Shown: positions 1 through 9,939 of the stretch, piece after piece
Layout: every line of letters begins with the position of its first letter
Position numbering within the stretch: the stretch's first letter is position 1
Origin: Macrostomum hystrix
Lineage: Eukaryota; Platyhelminthes; Macrostomidae
NCBI GenBank assembly: GCA_950097015.1
Contig: CATNEN010000007.1
Coordinates: 12,859,001 to 12,923,000, forward strand
DNA length: 64,000 nucleotides
Direction: 5' to 3'
Translations under genes and position numbers: made by a program
The notes under the pieces: generated by a model
Databases searched by the model: none
Told to the model about the DNA's origin: nothing
The model's input: only the letters and a program-made list of their open reading frames with translations

Positions 1-13
1 AGTCTGCCTGTCT

Positions 14-688
14 TCAGGCATCGGGCTGCAGCTGCAAGGGCGGCAGAGTGGGCGGCAGGATCACATAGGTGGCCTCCAAAGCCATCGGCGCGTTCGGCTT
101 ATCCATGGCGAAGGTGAAGTCCGTGGCCGTGGAAGGCGCGCAGCAGCAGGAGGCGCGGCAGGCGTAGCAGCTGTGGACAATGGACACAACCAGCTCGATG
201 GCCGCCAGCAGGGAGCTGAAGAGACCACAGAGATAGACGCTGTAGAAAGTGCCGCTGCCGCCAGTGACGAAGCCGGTGAAGTTGTTCCGCCGTCCGAAGA
301 AGAGTTCGGACATGTTGCGCTGGTAGCGCTCGAGGTTGGCGGAGGCCAGGATGGACTCGGCAATCAGCGTGATGAAGGCGGCAACAGCGGCCAGGCAGCT
401 GAGCACTAGGCAGAGCACCACGCAGCCCTTGCTGCAGCCGTGGCAGCAGCCAGAGCTGCAGACGCCACTGATGCCAGCCGCGAGGAAGAAGGGCGTCACC
501 CAGATGCCGCTGCTGGCGAGCTGGTAGCCGTGGTCTTCGCCGGAGCGCAGGCTCTGGAAGGTGAGGGCCGCAATCAGGGAGCCCAGCGCGATCTGCAGGG
601 CGCCAAGGATCATGTGGGCGCGCCGGACAGTGCGCGGGACGCCTTCGCGGTAGCTGCTGAGCTCCGGCTGCGGAGGGTGGGGAGGCAT
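14..688 (-). CDS. Four-TM membrane protein, MS4A/CD20-like (tetraspan paralog 1)
   Basis: A single-exon frame of 224 residues starts at an ATG and ends in TGA at 14-16. Four hydrophobic segments lie near residues 26-46, 60-80, 88-112 and 149-172. The first carries the pattern ILGALQIALG, which resembles the first TM of MS4A/CD20-like proteins (PF04103). The TM3-TM4 loop has two N-glycosylation sequons (NMS, NFT), so it is probably extracellular. TM4 is followed at once by a Cys cluster (CRASCCC), a likely palmitoylation site, then a proline-rich tail without a PPxY motif. It is the first of a minus-strand run of paralogs. The family name is inference from pattern; no search was run. The fold and paralogy are much firmer than the name. 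Confidence 0.72.
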   Translation of the reverse strand: MPPHPPQPELSSYREGVPRTVRRAHMILGALQIALGSLIAALTFQSLRSGEDHGYQLASSGIWVTPFFLAAGISGVCSSGCCHGCSKGCVVLCLVLSCLAAVAAFITLIAESILASANLERYQRNMSELFFGRRNNFTGFVTGGSGTFYSVYLCGLFSSLLAAIELVVSIVHSCYACRASCCCAPSTATDFTFAMDKPNAPMALEATYVILPPTLPPLQLQPDA

Positions 689-1100
689 GAAAGCAGAAGC
701 AGCAAAATCTCGCCCCTGATCGCTAATTGGAGGGCCTAATCTGCAGACAGGTATGCAAAGAGAAAGTCAAACTAAATGTACTTGGATTAGCTCATGTAGG
801 ACATCGCACTCTGTTAGAAAAATCTGCTGCCCTAAAAGCTTCCCTAAAAGAGGAACACGACCGCGACATAAGCAGGAAGCAGCCAGCGCTTCATCTCAGC
901 CACTTTGTATTGCGACTGGAAAATGGCCCTTGTTATTTCAGTACTGGTAAAGTAAGGAGTCTAGACCAACCGGTCTGGGGCACAAAAAGCATAAAAAGCG
1001 GAAAACGAGAATGCAAAACTCAGTGCCCTATTAAGGCTACTAGACTGACTAGTAAACACTCTCGCATAAATTAACAGAATACTTTTCATACCGGAGCCTG
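689..1100. other. Intergenic, upstream of paralog 1
   Basis: AT-richer spacer between the start of the first tetraspan gene and the 43-bp array. Short open frames on the plus strand (727-1074) have no recognisable composition. No clear TATA box was seen. Confidence 0.4.
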
Positions 1101-1740
1101 TCACTCAGAGGGACTCACAGCAGTCCGCAGTGAGCACATCGTGTCACTCAGAGGGACTCACAGCAGTCCGCAGTGAGCACATCGTGTCACTCAGAGGGAC
1201 TCACAGCAGTCCGCAGTGAGCACATCGTGTCACTCAGAGGGACTCACAGCAGTCCGCAGTGAGCACATCGTGTCACTCAGAGGGACTCACAGCAGTCCGC
1301 AGTGAGCACATCGTGTCACTCAGAGGGACTCACAGCAGTCCGCAGTGAGCACATCGTGTCACTCAGAGGGACTCACAGCAGTCCGCAGTGAGCACATCGT
1401 GTCACTCAGAGGGACTCACAGCAGTCCGCAGTGAGCACATCGTGTCACTCAGAGGGACTCACAGCAGTCCACAGTGAGCACATCGTGTCACTCAGAGGGA
1501 CTCACAGCAGTCCACAGTGAGCACATCGTGTCACTCAGAGGGACTCACAGCAGTCCGCAGTGAGCACATCGTGTCACTCAGAGGGACTCACAGCAGTCCG
1601 CAGTGAGCACATCGTGTCACTCAGAGGGACTCACAGCAGTCCGCAGTGAGCACATCGTGTCACTCAGAGGGACTCACAGCAGTCCGCAGTGAGCACATCG
1701 TGTCACTCAGAGGGACTCGCAGCAGTCCACAGTGAGCATA
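1101..1740. repeat. 43-bp minisatellite, about 15 copies
   Basis: Near-identical units beginning TCACTCAGAGGGACTCACAG repeat every 43 bp. Two adjacent copies share one G-to-A change (CCACAG for CCGCAG), as does the last copy, so homogenisation is strong. The array lies between paralogs 1 and 2. Confidence 0.95.
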
Positions 1741-1811
1741 CTCTATCAATAAAGTGTTCAGTAAGCAGAATGAGCCCACTAGCTCATCAATATCATAATG
1801 GCTGCTATTGA

Positions 1812-2553
1812 TCATCCGACTGTGGTTGTGTAGTCAGGCGGCTGGGCCGGCGGCAGCAGCTGCACCACCTGCTGCTGGCCAGGGAAGAATTTCACCTGCT
1901 GGCAGGGGTAGAAAGCGATCTGCCGCTCAGCAGGCGGGCCAGGCGACAGAGGCGGCTCGTCCGTCTCTTGCGCGGCGGGCGGCAGGCAGCAGCAAGTGGC
2001 GCGGCAGGAGAAGACTGCGTGCGCGGCAGCCAGGAGCAGCTCCAGCAGGAAGGCGACGCAGGTGACGACGCTGACGATCATGATGGTTCTGAAGGTCGCA
2101 GGGTCAGTGATGTAAACTTCATAGTGCGGCCCGAGGGCTTCGGCCAGGTCGGTGGAGTTGTGGCGCAGGCGGACGCTCCAGTAGGTCGCGAGCGCCACAG
2201 TATAGGCGCCGGTGAGGCCAAGGAAGCAGGCAAGGAGGCTCAGCAGCAGGCAGGTCACCACCAGGCAGCGGGTGTTGCCGCGGCCAAGGCCGACGGCCAT
2301 GCCGGTGACTCCGGCGGCAACAAAGACTGGGCCGAAGAAGATGCCGAGGACGCAGGCCAAGCCGGCCTGGCAGGCGGCCACGGAGCTCAGCATCACCAGG
2401 CAGCCGGCTGCGACCTGCAGGCAGCCGATGACAAGGTGGCCCTTCAGCAAGCTGGGCTGAATGCGGCTGGCATAACAGTTGCGGCGGATGGCCGCATTCC
2501 GCAGCTGCTTCAGCTGCCGCCGCTGCCGCCGCCGCTGCTGCTGCTGAAGAGTT
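1812..2553 (-). CDS. Four-TM membrane protein with PPDY tail (paralog 2), no in-frame ATG
   Basis: The frame stays open from the stop codon at 2553-2555 to the stop at 1812. It contains no ATG before the conserved first TM, which begins near KGHLVIGCLQVAAGCLV. The N-terminal part still aligns with its paralogs (YASRIQPSLLKGH against YASRVPTAVLRSH in the 19-20 kb copy), so coding begins upstream of TM1. A good 3' splice site (pyrimidine-rich, ending CTTCAG) lies at about 2547-2549, in phase with the frame. An upstream exon or a spliced leader would have to supply the start. Features are four TMs, an NST sequon between TM3 and TM4, CRATCCC after TM4, and a C-terminus with PPDY, a WW-domain ligand pattern. 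The true 5' end is uncertain. Confidence 0.68.
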
Positions 2554-2882
2554 CAAAATGATATCGATATAAAAAGTCCCTTCGCAAGTCATTAGCGTCT
2601 CATGCCCCGAAACGAGTGGTCTGGGTAGAGCTGTCACAAGCAGCAGTGGGCAAAACAGCTGGCTAAAATGTGCCCAAAATATGTCATTTTATGTGGCATA
2701 GTACAGGAAATGCAGCAAACTGCACAGCTGTTGCAAGAAAAGTTGCAAGTTGCAAAAACTGAAAAAAATTATAAATAAATGTTTAGTGACAATTGCAAGC
2801 AAGTTTTAGCAAGTGGGCAGGACATGAGCAGGACATGGGCAACTCCAGGGTAGGACTAATTATCATAGTCTTTATAGGCCGG
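2554..2882. other. Intergenic spacer
   Basis: AT-rich stretch between paralog 2 and the 54-bp array region. It contains short low-order repetition (GCAAGTTGCAAAA-like words near 2735-2760). Nothing else was recognised. Confidence 0.35.
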
Positions 2883-3392
2883 CTAGATGCACAGATGGCA
2901 GAGCCTGCTTGACACAGCCAAAGTGCGGATTCCTCTGCGCCAACTGCTGGAAGCCGCTGGTGGGCTCATGCTGCAACTGGTAGGCTGGTTGCTGGGGGCC
3001 GAGCGGCTGATCCTGCCGCACCAGCTGCAACTGGTAGGCTGGTTGCTGGGGGCCGAGCGGCTGATCCTGCCGCAGCAGCTGCAACTGGTAGGCTGGTTGC
3101 TGGGGGGCCGAGCGGCTGATCCTGCCGCACCAGCTGCAACTGGTAGGCTGGTTGCTGGGGGCCGAGCGGCTGATCCTGCCGCAGCAGCTGCAACTGGTAG
3201 GCTGGTTGCTGGGGGCCGAGCGGCTGATCCTGCCGCAGCAGCTGCAACTGGTAGGCCTAGGCTCTTGCCCGGGAACAGCTCGGACAGCCTGAAGAAGCCG
3301 GCGCCGCTCAGGACGAGGCTGGCGATGACGATGACGAGGCTCAGTTGCAGCGCATGCAGGATGGCCGCTGAACCGGCGAAGCTCAACAGCAC
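2883..3392 (-). pseudogene. Fragment of a tetraspan paralog running into a 54-bp repeat
   Basis: On the minus strand, about 3390-3260 encodes one hydrophobic segment (ILHALQLSLVIVIASLVLSG) that resembles TM1 of the neighbouring paralogs. The frame then enters a 54-bp tandem repeat, and no TM2-TM4 is present. There is no in-frame ATG, and a stop lies two codons upstream of the first GTG. One repeat copy has six G instead of five (3102-3107), which shifts the reading frame. One repeat frame gives an 18-residue QP-rich peptide (PAYQLQLLRQDQPLGPQQ) that could be the remains of a tail. A truncated, dead copy is most likely; a one-TM expressed protein cannot be excluded. Confidence 0.4.
2969..3256. 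repeat. 54-bp minisatellite, about 5 copies
   Basis: Units begin CTGCAACTGGTAGGCTGGTT. The 54-bp period is a multiple of three, apart from one copy with an extra G at 3102-3107. The array lies inside the tetraspan fragment and may once have been coding tail. Confidence 0.9.
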
Positions 3393-3447
3393 AGCTCAAC
3401 CAGCCCTGCATTCTATAGCCTGGTGGCAATGCTAGCAAACTGAGCAC

Positions 3448-4001
3448 AGCTCAACCAGCCCTGCATTCTACCTGGTGTTTGCCTAAATGCCAAGTTTCAA
3501 AGAAGTAAAAGCACTTCAATCGCACGGCACACGGATATGTTATATTTTAATATTTAGTTTTAAACTGCAGTTCTCAACAACTGTCAGTAAACTTCTCTCC
3601 CAGCTGCCTCAGAGCGCAGGTCTCCGCGCCGCCAACGATCAAAGGGGCAAAAAAGGCAAAAACTTGGAGTGCATATAAAAATATTGGTAAGCAAACTGCT
3701 TGGGGAGATTTCGTGGCATTTTTAAAGCAGCAAAGTAAGACACAAACCTAAAGAAATGTAAAAAGTAAAATAAAATAATTTTTTAATGTTAATACCTTAG
3801 CACCAGCTCGGAGAGCTAAAAAGTTGAAGCACACAATAACTAATAAAGGTGATTGAGTTGTATTACCATGTTGAAAGAGTTCCAGGTCTCAAATCGAAGC
3901 CTAAAAGTGCAAACTCACAATACAGCTGCGAAGAGTAAGCGAATATATAGCTGAAATAAATATGAGAAGGAAGCACTGGCGGGTCTGAGCGATCGGCATT
4001 C
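3448..4001. other. Intergenic, AT-rich
   Basis: No supported gene was seen. The sequence is low-complexity AT-rich with short open frames only. It lies between the tetraspan fragment and the CCAAT-containing 40-bp array. Confidence 0.4.
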
Positions 4002-4203
4002 GAGCGGCTGATCAAATTCTGAGAGCCAATCAGACCCCAGCGTGCGGCTGATCAAATCTGAGAGCCAATCAGACCCCAGCGAGCGGCTGATCAATTTCTG
4101 AGAGCCAATCAGACCCCAGCGAGCGGCTGATCAAATTCTGAGAGCCAATCAGACCCCAGCGTGCGGCTGATCAAATTATGAGAGCCAATCAAACCCCAGC
4201 GTG
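4002..4203. repeat. 40-bp minisatellite with CCAATCAGA in every unit, 5 copies
   Basis: Units carry GAGCGGCTGATCAA followed by GAGAGCCAATCAGACC. Each holds AGCCAATCAG, a full match to the NF-Y CCAAT-box consensus. The array lies downstream of paralog 4 and about 0.6 kb upstream of the 2883-3392 fragment (both minus strand). A regulatory role is inference. Confidence 0.88.
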
Positions 4204-4400
4204 AGCTGCGGGACAAACAGATGTGCGCTGCACTGACAGGAACTAAAAATATACTGAGAAACTGCCGGAAGGTAATGAGTGAAAATAGTTTGTGAGGTAG
4301 AGGGGAGAATAGGAGAATGTGGGGATTATTAATCCTCAAATCATCCGCGCGACATCCGCGGACCCGGCGACCGACTGCTGCGGAATCGCCCGCAGGAGCC

Positions 4401-4985
4401 TCACAGCTGGGACGGCGGCAACTTGTCGTGCGGCTGCGCCTCGTACGGCGACTTGACGCCGGCGCCAGCTTCGTAATCGGGCGGCAGCTGGTCGCTGGCA
4501 GCGTCGGCCACACAGCAGCAGGAGGCGCGGCAGGCGAAGACGGCCTGCACAATGGCCACCACCAGGCCGAGGAGGAAGGCGATGAACCAGAGCACATCGC
4601 CGATGGTGAACTGCTTGTAGTAGGCGTGCGGGCTGGGGCGGGCTGCCTCCACTGAGCCGACGATAATGGCGATAAGAGACACCGCGGCGGTCAGGATGCT
4701 GAGCACCAGGCAGCTGATGAGGCAGCAGTGGGTCCGCTTGCGGCCGAGGCCAGCCGCCAGCCCGGTGGCCCCGGCTGGGACGAGGAAGACGCTAGTCCAG
4801 AAGCCGGAGCCGATGTGCGTGTTCACCGCCCGGTCCCAGGCCAGCAGGCCGTAGATATTCAGAAAGATGAGCAGGCAGCCGAGTGTGAGCTGGATGGCGC
4901 CCATGATGAGGTGAGCTCTGAGCAGCTTGGCTGGCAGGAGTCTGGCGTACCTGCTGAGGCCGCTTTGCGATTGAGGCGACTCCAT
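4401..4985 (-). CDS. Four-TM membrane protein with PPDY tail (paralog 4), MS4A-like
   Basis: A 194-residue single-exon frame with ATG start in good context (gccATGg). TM segments lie near residues 22-46, 60-82, 88-112 and 128-150. TM1 has HLIMGAIQLTLGCLL, TM2 follows GSGFWTSVFLVPAG, and the GFW(T/A) motif is shared with several paralogs. TM4 is followed by CRASCCC and a tail with QLPPDYEAG, a PPxY motif that in known families recruits WW-domain proteins such as NEDD4-type ubiquitin ligases. A 3' splice site-like TTTCAG lies 9 nt upstream of the ATG. A TATA-like GATAAATTT lies about 70 bp upstream (near 5054-5062). The membrane location is well supported; the family name is inferred. Confidence 0.77.
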   Translation of the reverse strand: MESPQSQSGLSRYARLLPAKLLRAHLIMGAIQLTLGCLLIFLNIYGLLAWDRAVNTHIGSGFWTSVFLVPAGATGLAAGLGRKRTHCCLISCLVLSILTAAVSLIAIIVGSVEAARPSPHAYYKQFTIGDVLWFIAFLLGLVVAIVQAVFACRASCCCVADAASDQLPPDYEAGAGVKSPYEAQPHDKLPPSQL

Positions 4986-4999
4986 GGCTGGGGCTGAAA

Positions 5000-6005
5000 T
5001 TCGGTGGCGAGGCTTGGCTGAACGAATTTGAGCTCTGGCTGAGTAGCAGCCAGCAAATTTATCTCGGCCTCTTAACTCAGAACAGCGAACTCTCAGTGCA
5101 CGCAGGGTTGATTACAATAGCGAATGAGTGACCTGACCTGGAGTTTGGGCCAAAAACTTGGCCTGGGCCAAAACTTTGACCTGGGCCAAACTCTGCACTC
5201 ATGGGTTACGTAAGTTGAGTTTAACTGTGAATCTTACCTATGGGAGAGGCAGAGGGCTCAGAAATGGGGGCAGCAGTGGGGCATGGAGTGAATTGAGGCC
5301 AATCTGCAAACTATTTTTCCTGCGAACAAAGCAGACTCGTGCATCTGAGCATCAGTGAGTTCAGCTGTGTGATATGGCCAGTAATGCAGCATGAATCCAT
5401 GCTTTTGAATGTTACTTGCATTTCACTCCTAGGCAACACCTTAACGTGCGGCTTCAAGCCACGGGATTTAAGGCAATGCTAGCTAAAGCAGACAGAAGGA
5501 CAAGAAGCAGCAGCTGCAGAGCTGAAGCAAGTGCCCATGCTGCAGCAGAGGCTCGGTGAGCTGTGCTCAGCGCCCATGGTGCAGCAGAGGCTGGGTGAGC
5601 TGTGCTCAGCGCCCGTGATGTTACTAAGTGGGCCTGAATAACTGGTCTGTAGAGAACAAGGAATCAATAATTAATACATTTAGCAATTTAATAAATTTAA
5701 CAGAAGTAAGAAATCGACGCGGAGAAAGTCTTCGCAAGCCGTTTGTTTGATTTAAAAATCTAAAAAATTTGGTGACGCGTGCACTTAGAGAAAACGGGAG
5801 GTCAGGCCAGAGATTTACAAGGCACAACGGCAATCGAAGGGTTCATAGCGAGTTGAAAGTGGCCGGGATTGCATCGTTATATTGAGATAGGAAAAGGCAC
5901 TAAAAAAGGAAAAACGACGGATTCAGCTGCTGTAGGCACAATTAGTCTGATAAAAATTCTGATGCATTAAACATATAGAAACAGATTCAGAGCGATGAAT
6001 AATGT
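5000..6005. other. Intergenic, upstream of paralog 4
   Basis: Contains GCCTGGGCCAAA-type short repeats at about 5145-5190 and a 39-bp imperfect duplication at about 5530-5620 (GCAGCAGAGGCT, GTGCTCAGCGCCC). The rest is AT-rich. Short open frames here are repeat-derived or unsupported. Confidence 0.4.
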
Positions 6006-6385
6006 TGCTTGCACACAACCAATCAGAGCAGATAGCGACTGCTCCGTGACAGCCAATCCTATCCTAACCCGAACCCTAACCCTAAGAGAGACTGCCCTGT
6101 ATGGCAGCCAATCAGAGCTGCAAGAGTGACTGCTCTGTGTGGCAGCCAATCAGAGCAGCTGGAGAGACTGCTCTGTGTGGCAGTCAATCAGAGCAGCTGG
6201 ACAGACTGCTCTGTGTGGCAGCCAATCAGAGCAGCTGGACAGACTGCTCTGTGTGGCAGTCAATCAGAGCAGCTGGACAGACTGCTCTGTGTGGCAGCCA
6301 ATCAGAGCAGCTAAAGAGAAAGCTGTGTGGCAGCCAATCAGAGCAGCCGGATAGACTGCTCTGTGACATCCAATCAGAACTAGCA
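6006..6385. repeat. 38-bp minisatellite with CCAATCAGAGC, about 8 copies
   Basis: Units read TGCTCTGTGTGGCAGCCAAT then CAGAGCAGCTGGACAGAC, with AGCCAATCAGA or GTCAATCAGA cores. The array sits about 1.1 kb upstream of paralog 4 and immediately downstream of paralog 5. Near its left edge (6064-6086) are two to three degenerate CCCTAA telomere-type units. Confidence 0.9.
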
Positions 6386-6411
6386 CTATGGAATGTACTG
6401 CCCGCAGCCAA

Positions 6412-6924
6412 TCAAAGTCCGAGGATGTTGTCAGAATCAGGCTCAACTGGCTGTCCGACCCAGCCGCAGTCGCAGCAGCTCAGCCAGGCGGAGCCAGCCT
6501 GAATACCAGCGGCCGGCAAGTGCGTCAGGTGAAGCAGCAGCACGAGAATGTCAGCGCCGGTGGCGCAGCGGACACTGCATGCGGCCGTGCAGGCAGCGCC
6601 AGCAGCGACGGTCCAGACGCTGGCGCAGAACGCGGCGGTGCTGAGCGCGGCGCTGGCGAAGAGGCCGCAACGGCAGCGGGTCGAGCCTGCAAGGCCAGCA
6701 GCTCCAGCAGCCGCGGCGAGCTGGCCGGTCCCCAGCGCCCAGCAGACGCTCACGCAGCCGTCGCCGATGCCCGTCACCATACAGAAGGCACTCACGAAGA
6801 TAACCTGTAAGCCGATGCTGATTTGAATTGCCCCGAGGATCACGTGACCTCGAAGACCGTCGATTGAGCCGCTACTGATGCCGTTATTTCCGATGAGGTC
6901 ATCTTTGTGAAGAGCCGATTTCAT
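6412..6924 (-). CDS. Four-TM membrane protein, divergent (paralog 5)
   Basis: A 170-residue single-exon frame from an ATG at 6922-6924. TM1 keeps the family signature (HVILGAIQISIGLQV). TM2 is Gly/Ala-rich (about residues 58-80) and TM3 lies near 88-112. TM4 is weak and Leu/His-rich (ILVLLLHLTHL). The CRASCCC cluster is replaced by SCCDCGW and there is no PPxY. The last 10 or so codons run up to the edge of the 38-bp array, so the tail may be truncated or replaced by repeat-flanking DNA. It is probably coding, but could be decaying. Confidence 0.6.
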   Translation of the reverse strand: MKSALHKDDLIGNNGISSGSIDGLRGHVILGAIQISIGLQVIFVSAFCMVTGIGDGCVSVCWALGTGQLAAAAGAAGLAGSTRCRCGLFASAALSTAAFCASVWTVAAGAACTAACSVRCATGADILVLLLHLTHLPAAGIQAGSAWLSCCDCGWVGQPVEPDSDNILGL

Positions 6925-6929
6925 AGCTG

Positions 6930-7350
6930 TGATTTGAAAGAATTACGTATGAGTGCAGTTTTTAAATAGAAGACTCCAATGCTAACAATGCTTGTGATTC
7001 CCTGCCTCCTAGGAAACCAATTGAATGCTAGGTGGTATTCTACTTGGAGCATGACTTATTATAAAAGAATATCTTCAACAAGTCAAAGACTAAATACTAA
7101 AAAATAGGGTTTGGCCAATAGGCTTAAAATGAAAACACGAACCAGTGCCATCTGCAGTGGGTCAAATATATCTGTGTACTTCTGCATCACACAGCAGAAA
7201 GAAAAAAAATGCTTGTGCTTGAATTGTGCTTGGTGCTAGCACCAAACAAGCAATCACAAGAGCCGAAAGGGGCTGAATATTGATTGAAAAATGGCAATGG
7301 AAAAAAATTAAAGCGACACGTTTGAAAATAATTTGACAGTTCCCATTCGT
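6930..7350. other. Intergenic, AT-rich
   Basis: No gene was seen. This is upstream sequence of paralog 5 on the minus strand, ending at the 23-bp array. Confidence 0.4.
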
Positions 7351-7351
7351 T

Positions 7352-8734
7352 CACATTCGATTCGGAAACTGTTCACATTCGGATTCGGAAACTGTTCACA
7401 TTCGGATTCGGAAACTGTTCACATTCAGATTCGGAAACTGTTCACATTCGGATTCGGAAACTGTTCACATTCAGATTCGGAAACTGTTCACATTCGGATT
7501 CGGAAACTGTTCACATTCCGATTCGGAAACTGTTCACATTCGGATTCGGAAACTGTTCACATTCGGATTCGGAAACCGTTCACAATTGGATTCGGAAACT
7601 GTTCACATTCGGATTCGGAAACTGTTCACATTCAGATTCGGAAACTGTTCACATTCATATTCGGAAACTGTTCACATTCAGATTCGGAAACTGTTCACAT
7701 TCGGATTCGGAAACTGTTCACATTCGGATTCGGAAACTGTTCACATTCGGATTCGGAAACTGTTCACATTCGGATTCGGAAACTGTTCACATTCGGATTC
7801 GGAAACTGTTCACATTCAGATTCGGAAACTGTTCACATTCGGATTCGGAAACTGTTCACATTCGGATTCGGAAACTGTTCACATTCGGATTCGGAAACTG
7901 TTCGCATTCGGATTCGGAAACTGTTCACATTCGGATTCGGAAACTGTTCACATTCAGATTCGGAAACTGTTCACATTCGGATTCGGAAACTGTTCACATT
8001 CGGATTCGGAAACTGTTCACATTCAGATTCGGAAACTGTTCACATTCGGATTCGGAAACTGTTCACATTCAGATTCGGAAACTGTTCACATTCAGATTCG
8101 GAAACTGTTCACATTCGGATTCGGAAACTGTTCACATTCGGATTCGGAAACTGTTCACATTCGGATTCGGAAACTGTTCACATTCGGATTCGGAAACTGT
8201 TCACATTCGGATTCGGAAACTGTTCACATTCGGATTCAGAAACTGTTCACATTCGGATTCGGAAACTGTTCACATTCAGATTCGGAAACTGTTCACATTC
8301 ATATTCGGAAACTGTTCACATTCGGATTCGGAAACTGTTCACATTCGGATTCGGAAACCGTTCACAATTGGATTCGGAAACTGTTCACATTCGGATTCGG
8401 AAACTGTTCACATTCAGATTCGGAAACTGTTCACATTCATATTCGGAAACTGTTCACATTCAGATTCGGAAACTGTTCACATTCGGATTCGGAAACTGTT
8501 CACATTCGGATTCGAAAACTGTTCGCATTCGGATTCGGAAACTGTTCACATTCGGATTCGGAAACTGTTCACATTCAGATTCGGAAACTGTTCACATTCG
8601 GATTCGGAAACTGTTCACATTCGGATTCGGAAACTGTTCACATTCAGATTCGGAAACTGTTCACATTCAGATTCGGAAACTGTTCACATTCAGATTCGGA
8701 AACTGTTCACATTCAGATTCGGAAACTGTTTACA
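7352..8734. repeat. 23-bp minisatellite, about 60 copies
   Basis: Units are GGATTCGGAAACTGTTCACA plus TTC, 23 bp long, with G/A variation (CGGATT or CAGATT) and a few rarer variants. A block containing GAAACCGTTCACAATTGG recurs at about 7570 and 8350, showing higher-order duplication of roughly 780 bp. Because 23 is not a multiple of three, all frames cycle through the same peptides. The long open frames over this array are therefore artefacts. Confidence 0.95.
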
Positions 8735-8784
8735 TGTGGCGATTCTGCCTGGGCGAATCCAGGACGAATGAGAAAATCAAGAAG

Positions 8785-9104
8785 CAATGTCCATGCAATG
8801 TCACTCTGCACTGAACTGCCCCACAATGCCCATGCAATGTCACTCTGCACTGAACTGCCCCACAATGCCCATGCAATGTCACTCTGCACTGAACTGCCCC
8901 ACAATGCCCATGCAATGTCACTCTGCACTGAACTGCCCCACAATGCCCATGCAATGTCACTCTGCACTGAACTGCCCCACAATGCCCATGCAATGTCACT
9001 CTGCACTGAACTGCCCCACAATGCCCATGCAATGTCACTCGGCACTGAACTGCCCCACAATGCCCATGCAATGTCACTCTGCACTGAACTGCCCCACAAT
9101 GTCC
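8785..9104. repeat. 39-bp minisatellite, about 8 copies
   Basis: Units start AATGCCCATGCAATGTCACT and are 39 bp long (13 codons), so the array is open in several frames. One copy has CTCGGCACTG for CTCTGCACTG. The array begins exactly where the tetraspan pseudogene at 9105-9436 loses its homology. Confidence 0.95.
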
Positions 9105-9436
9105 TGCCCCACTGCGGCCAGGATGCTGAGCACCAGGCAGCTCACGGTCCAGCACTGCGTGTTCGCGCGGCCCCGGCCTCCGGCTAGCCCCGTCGCGCCC
9201 GCAGCGACAAAGAAGAAGCCGGTTCAGAAGCCGGAAAATGATCGCGTGCCGACGGACAGGTCGCCGCACAGGAGGCCGTAGAGGGCCAGGAAGAGCAGAA
9301 GGCAGCCCACGGTCAGCTGGATGGCGCCCATGATCACGTAACCTCTGAGCACCTGGGCGGGAACCCGCCTGGCATAGCTGGACAGCTCGGAGCTGGGGAT
9401 GGAGTTGGAGTCGGTAGAGTCGGATGCGAGCGCCAT
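9105..9436 (-). pseudogene. Truncated tetraspan paralog with a nonsense codon
   Basis: The copy starts at an ATG (9434-9436). It encodes SSYARRVPAQVLRG followed by a typical TM1 (YVIMGAIQLTVGCLL). At the conserved GFW motif the Trp codon is TGA (9224-9226) where paralog 4 has TGG. Beyond that stop the same frame continues with paralog-like sequence (TGFFFVAAGATGLAGG, then SCLVLSILAAV) up to about 9105. There, in the middle of TM3, it meets the 39-bp minisatellite. TM4, the Cys cluster and the tail are absent. One nonsense change plus loss of the 3' half make it a clear pseudogene, unless the stop is recoded and a distal exon exists. Confidence 0.8.
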
Positions 9437-9627
9437 GACTGGAAATTGAAAAGTAGGCAAGGGACTTGTGAATGCTGGGTCCCATACAACTGGCCAACTC
9501 ATGGCTGACTCTGTGCTCATGGCTAACTTTATAGTCTGATGGACGATTCCTAACCAACTGATACCTCGTATAGTCGTGAATAACGAGATGCTCATGAACC
9601 TTGAAACATGCTCTTCAACACTGCGAG

Positions 9628-9930
9628 ATGCTCAGATATGCTCATGGTCACTTAGATATGCTCATGGTCACTCAGATATGCTCATGGTCACTCGATAGGC
9701 TCATGGTCACTCAGATATGCTCATGGTCACTCGATAGGCTCATGGTCACTCAGATATGCTCATGGTCACTCAGATATGCTCATGGTCACTCAGATATGCT
9801 CATGGTCACTCAGATATGCTTATGGTCACTCAGATATGCTCATGGTCCAGATATGCTCATGGTCACTCAGATATGCTCATGGTCACTCAGATATGCTCAT
9901 GGTCACTCAGATATGCTCATGGTCCCTCAG
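9628..9930. repeat. 20-bp minisatellite, about 15 copies
   Basis: Units are AGATATGCTCATGGTCACTC, with variants lacking the ATAT part (GATAGGCTCATGGTCACTC). The array lies upstream of the 9.4 kb pseudogene. Confidence 0.93.
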
Positions 9931-9939
9931 AGATGGTGC

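Noticed and set aside
7333-9187. Overlapping open frames of about 490 and 530 codons on the plus strand
   Set aside because: They consist of the 23-bp and 39-bp arrays; a 23-bp unit is open in all frames by chance. No non-repeat coding segment.
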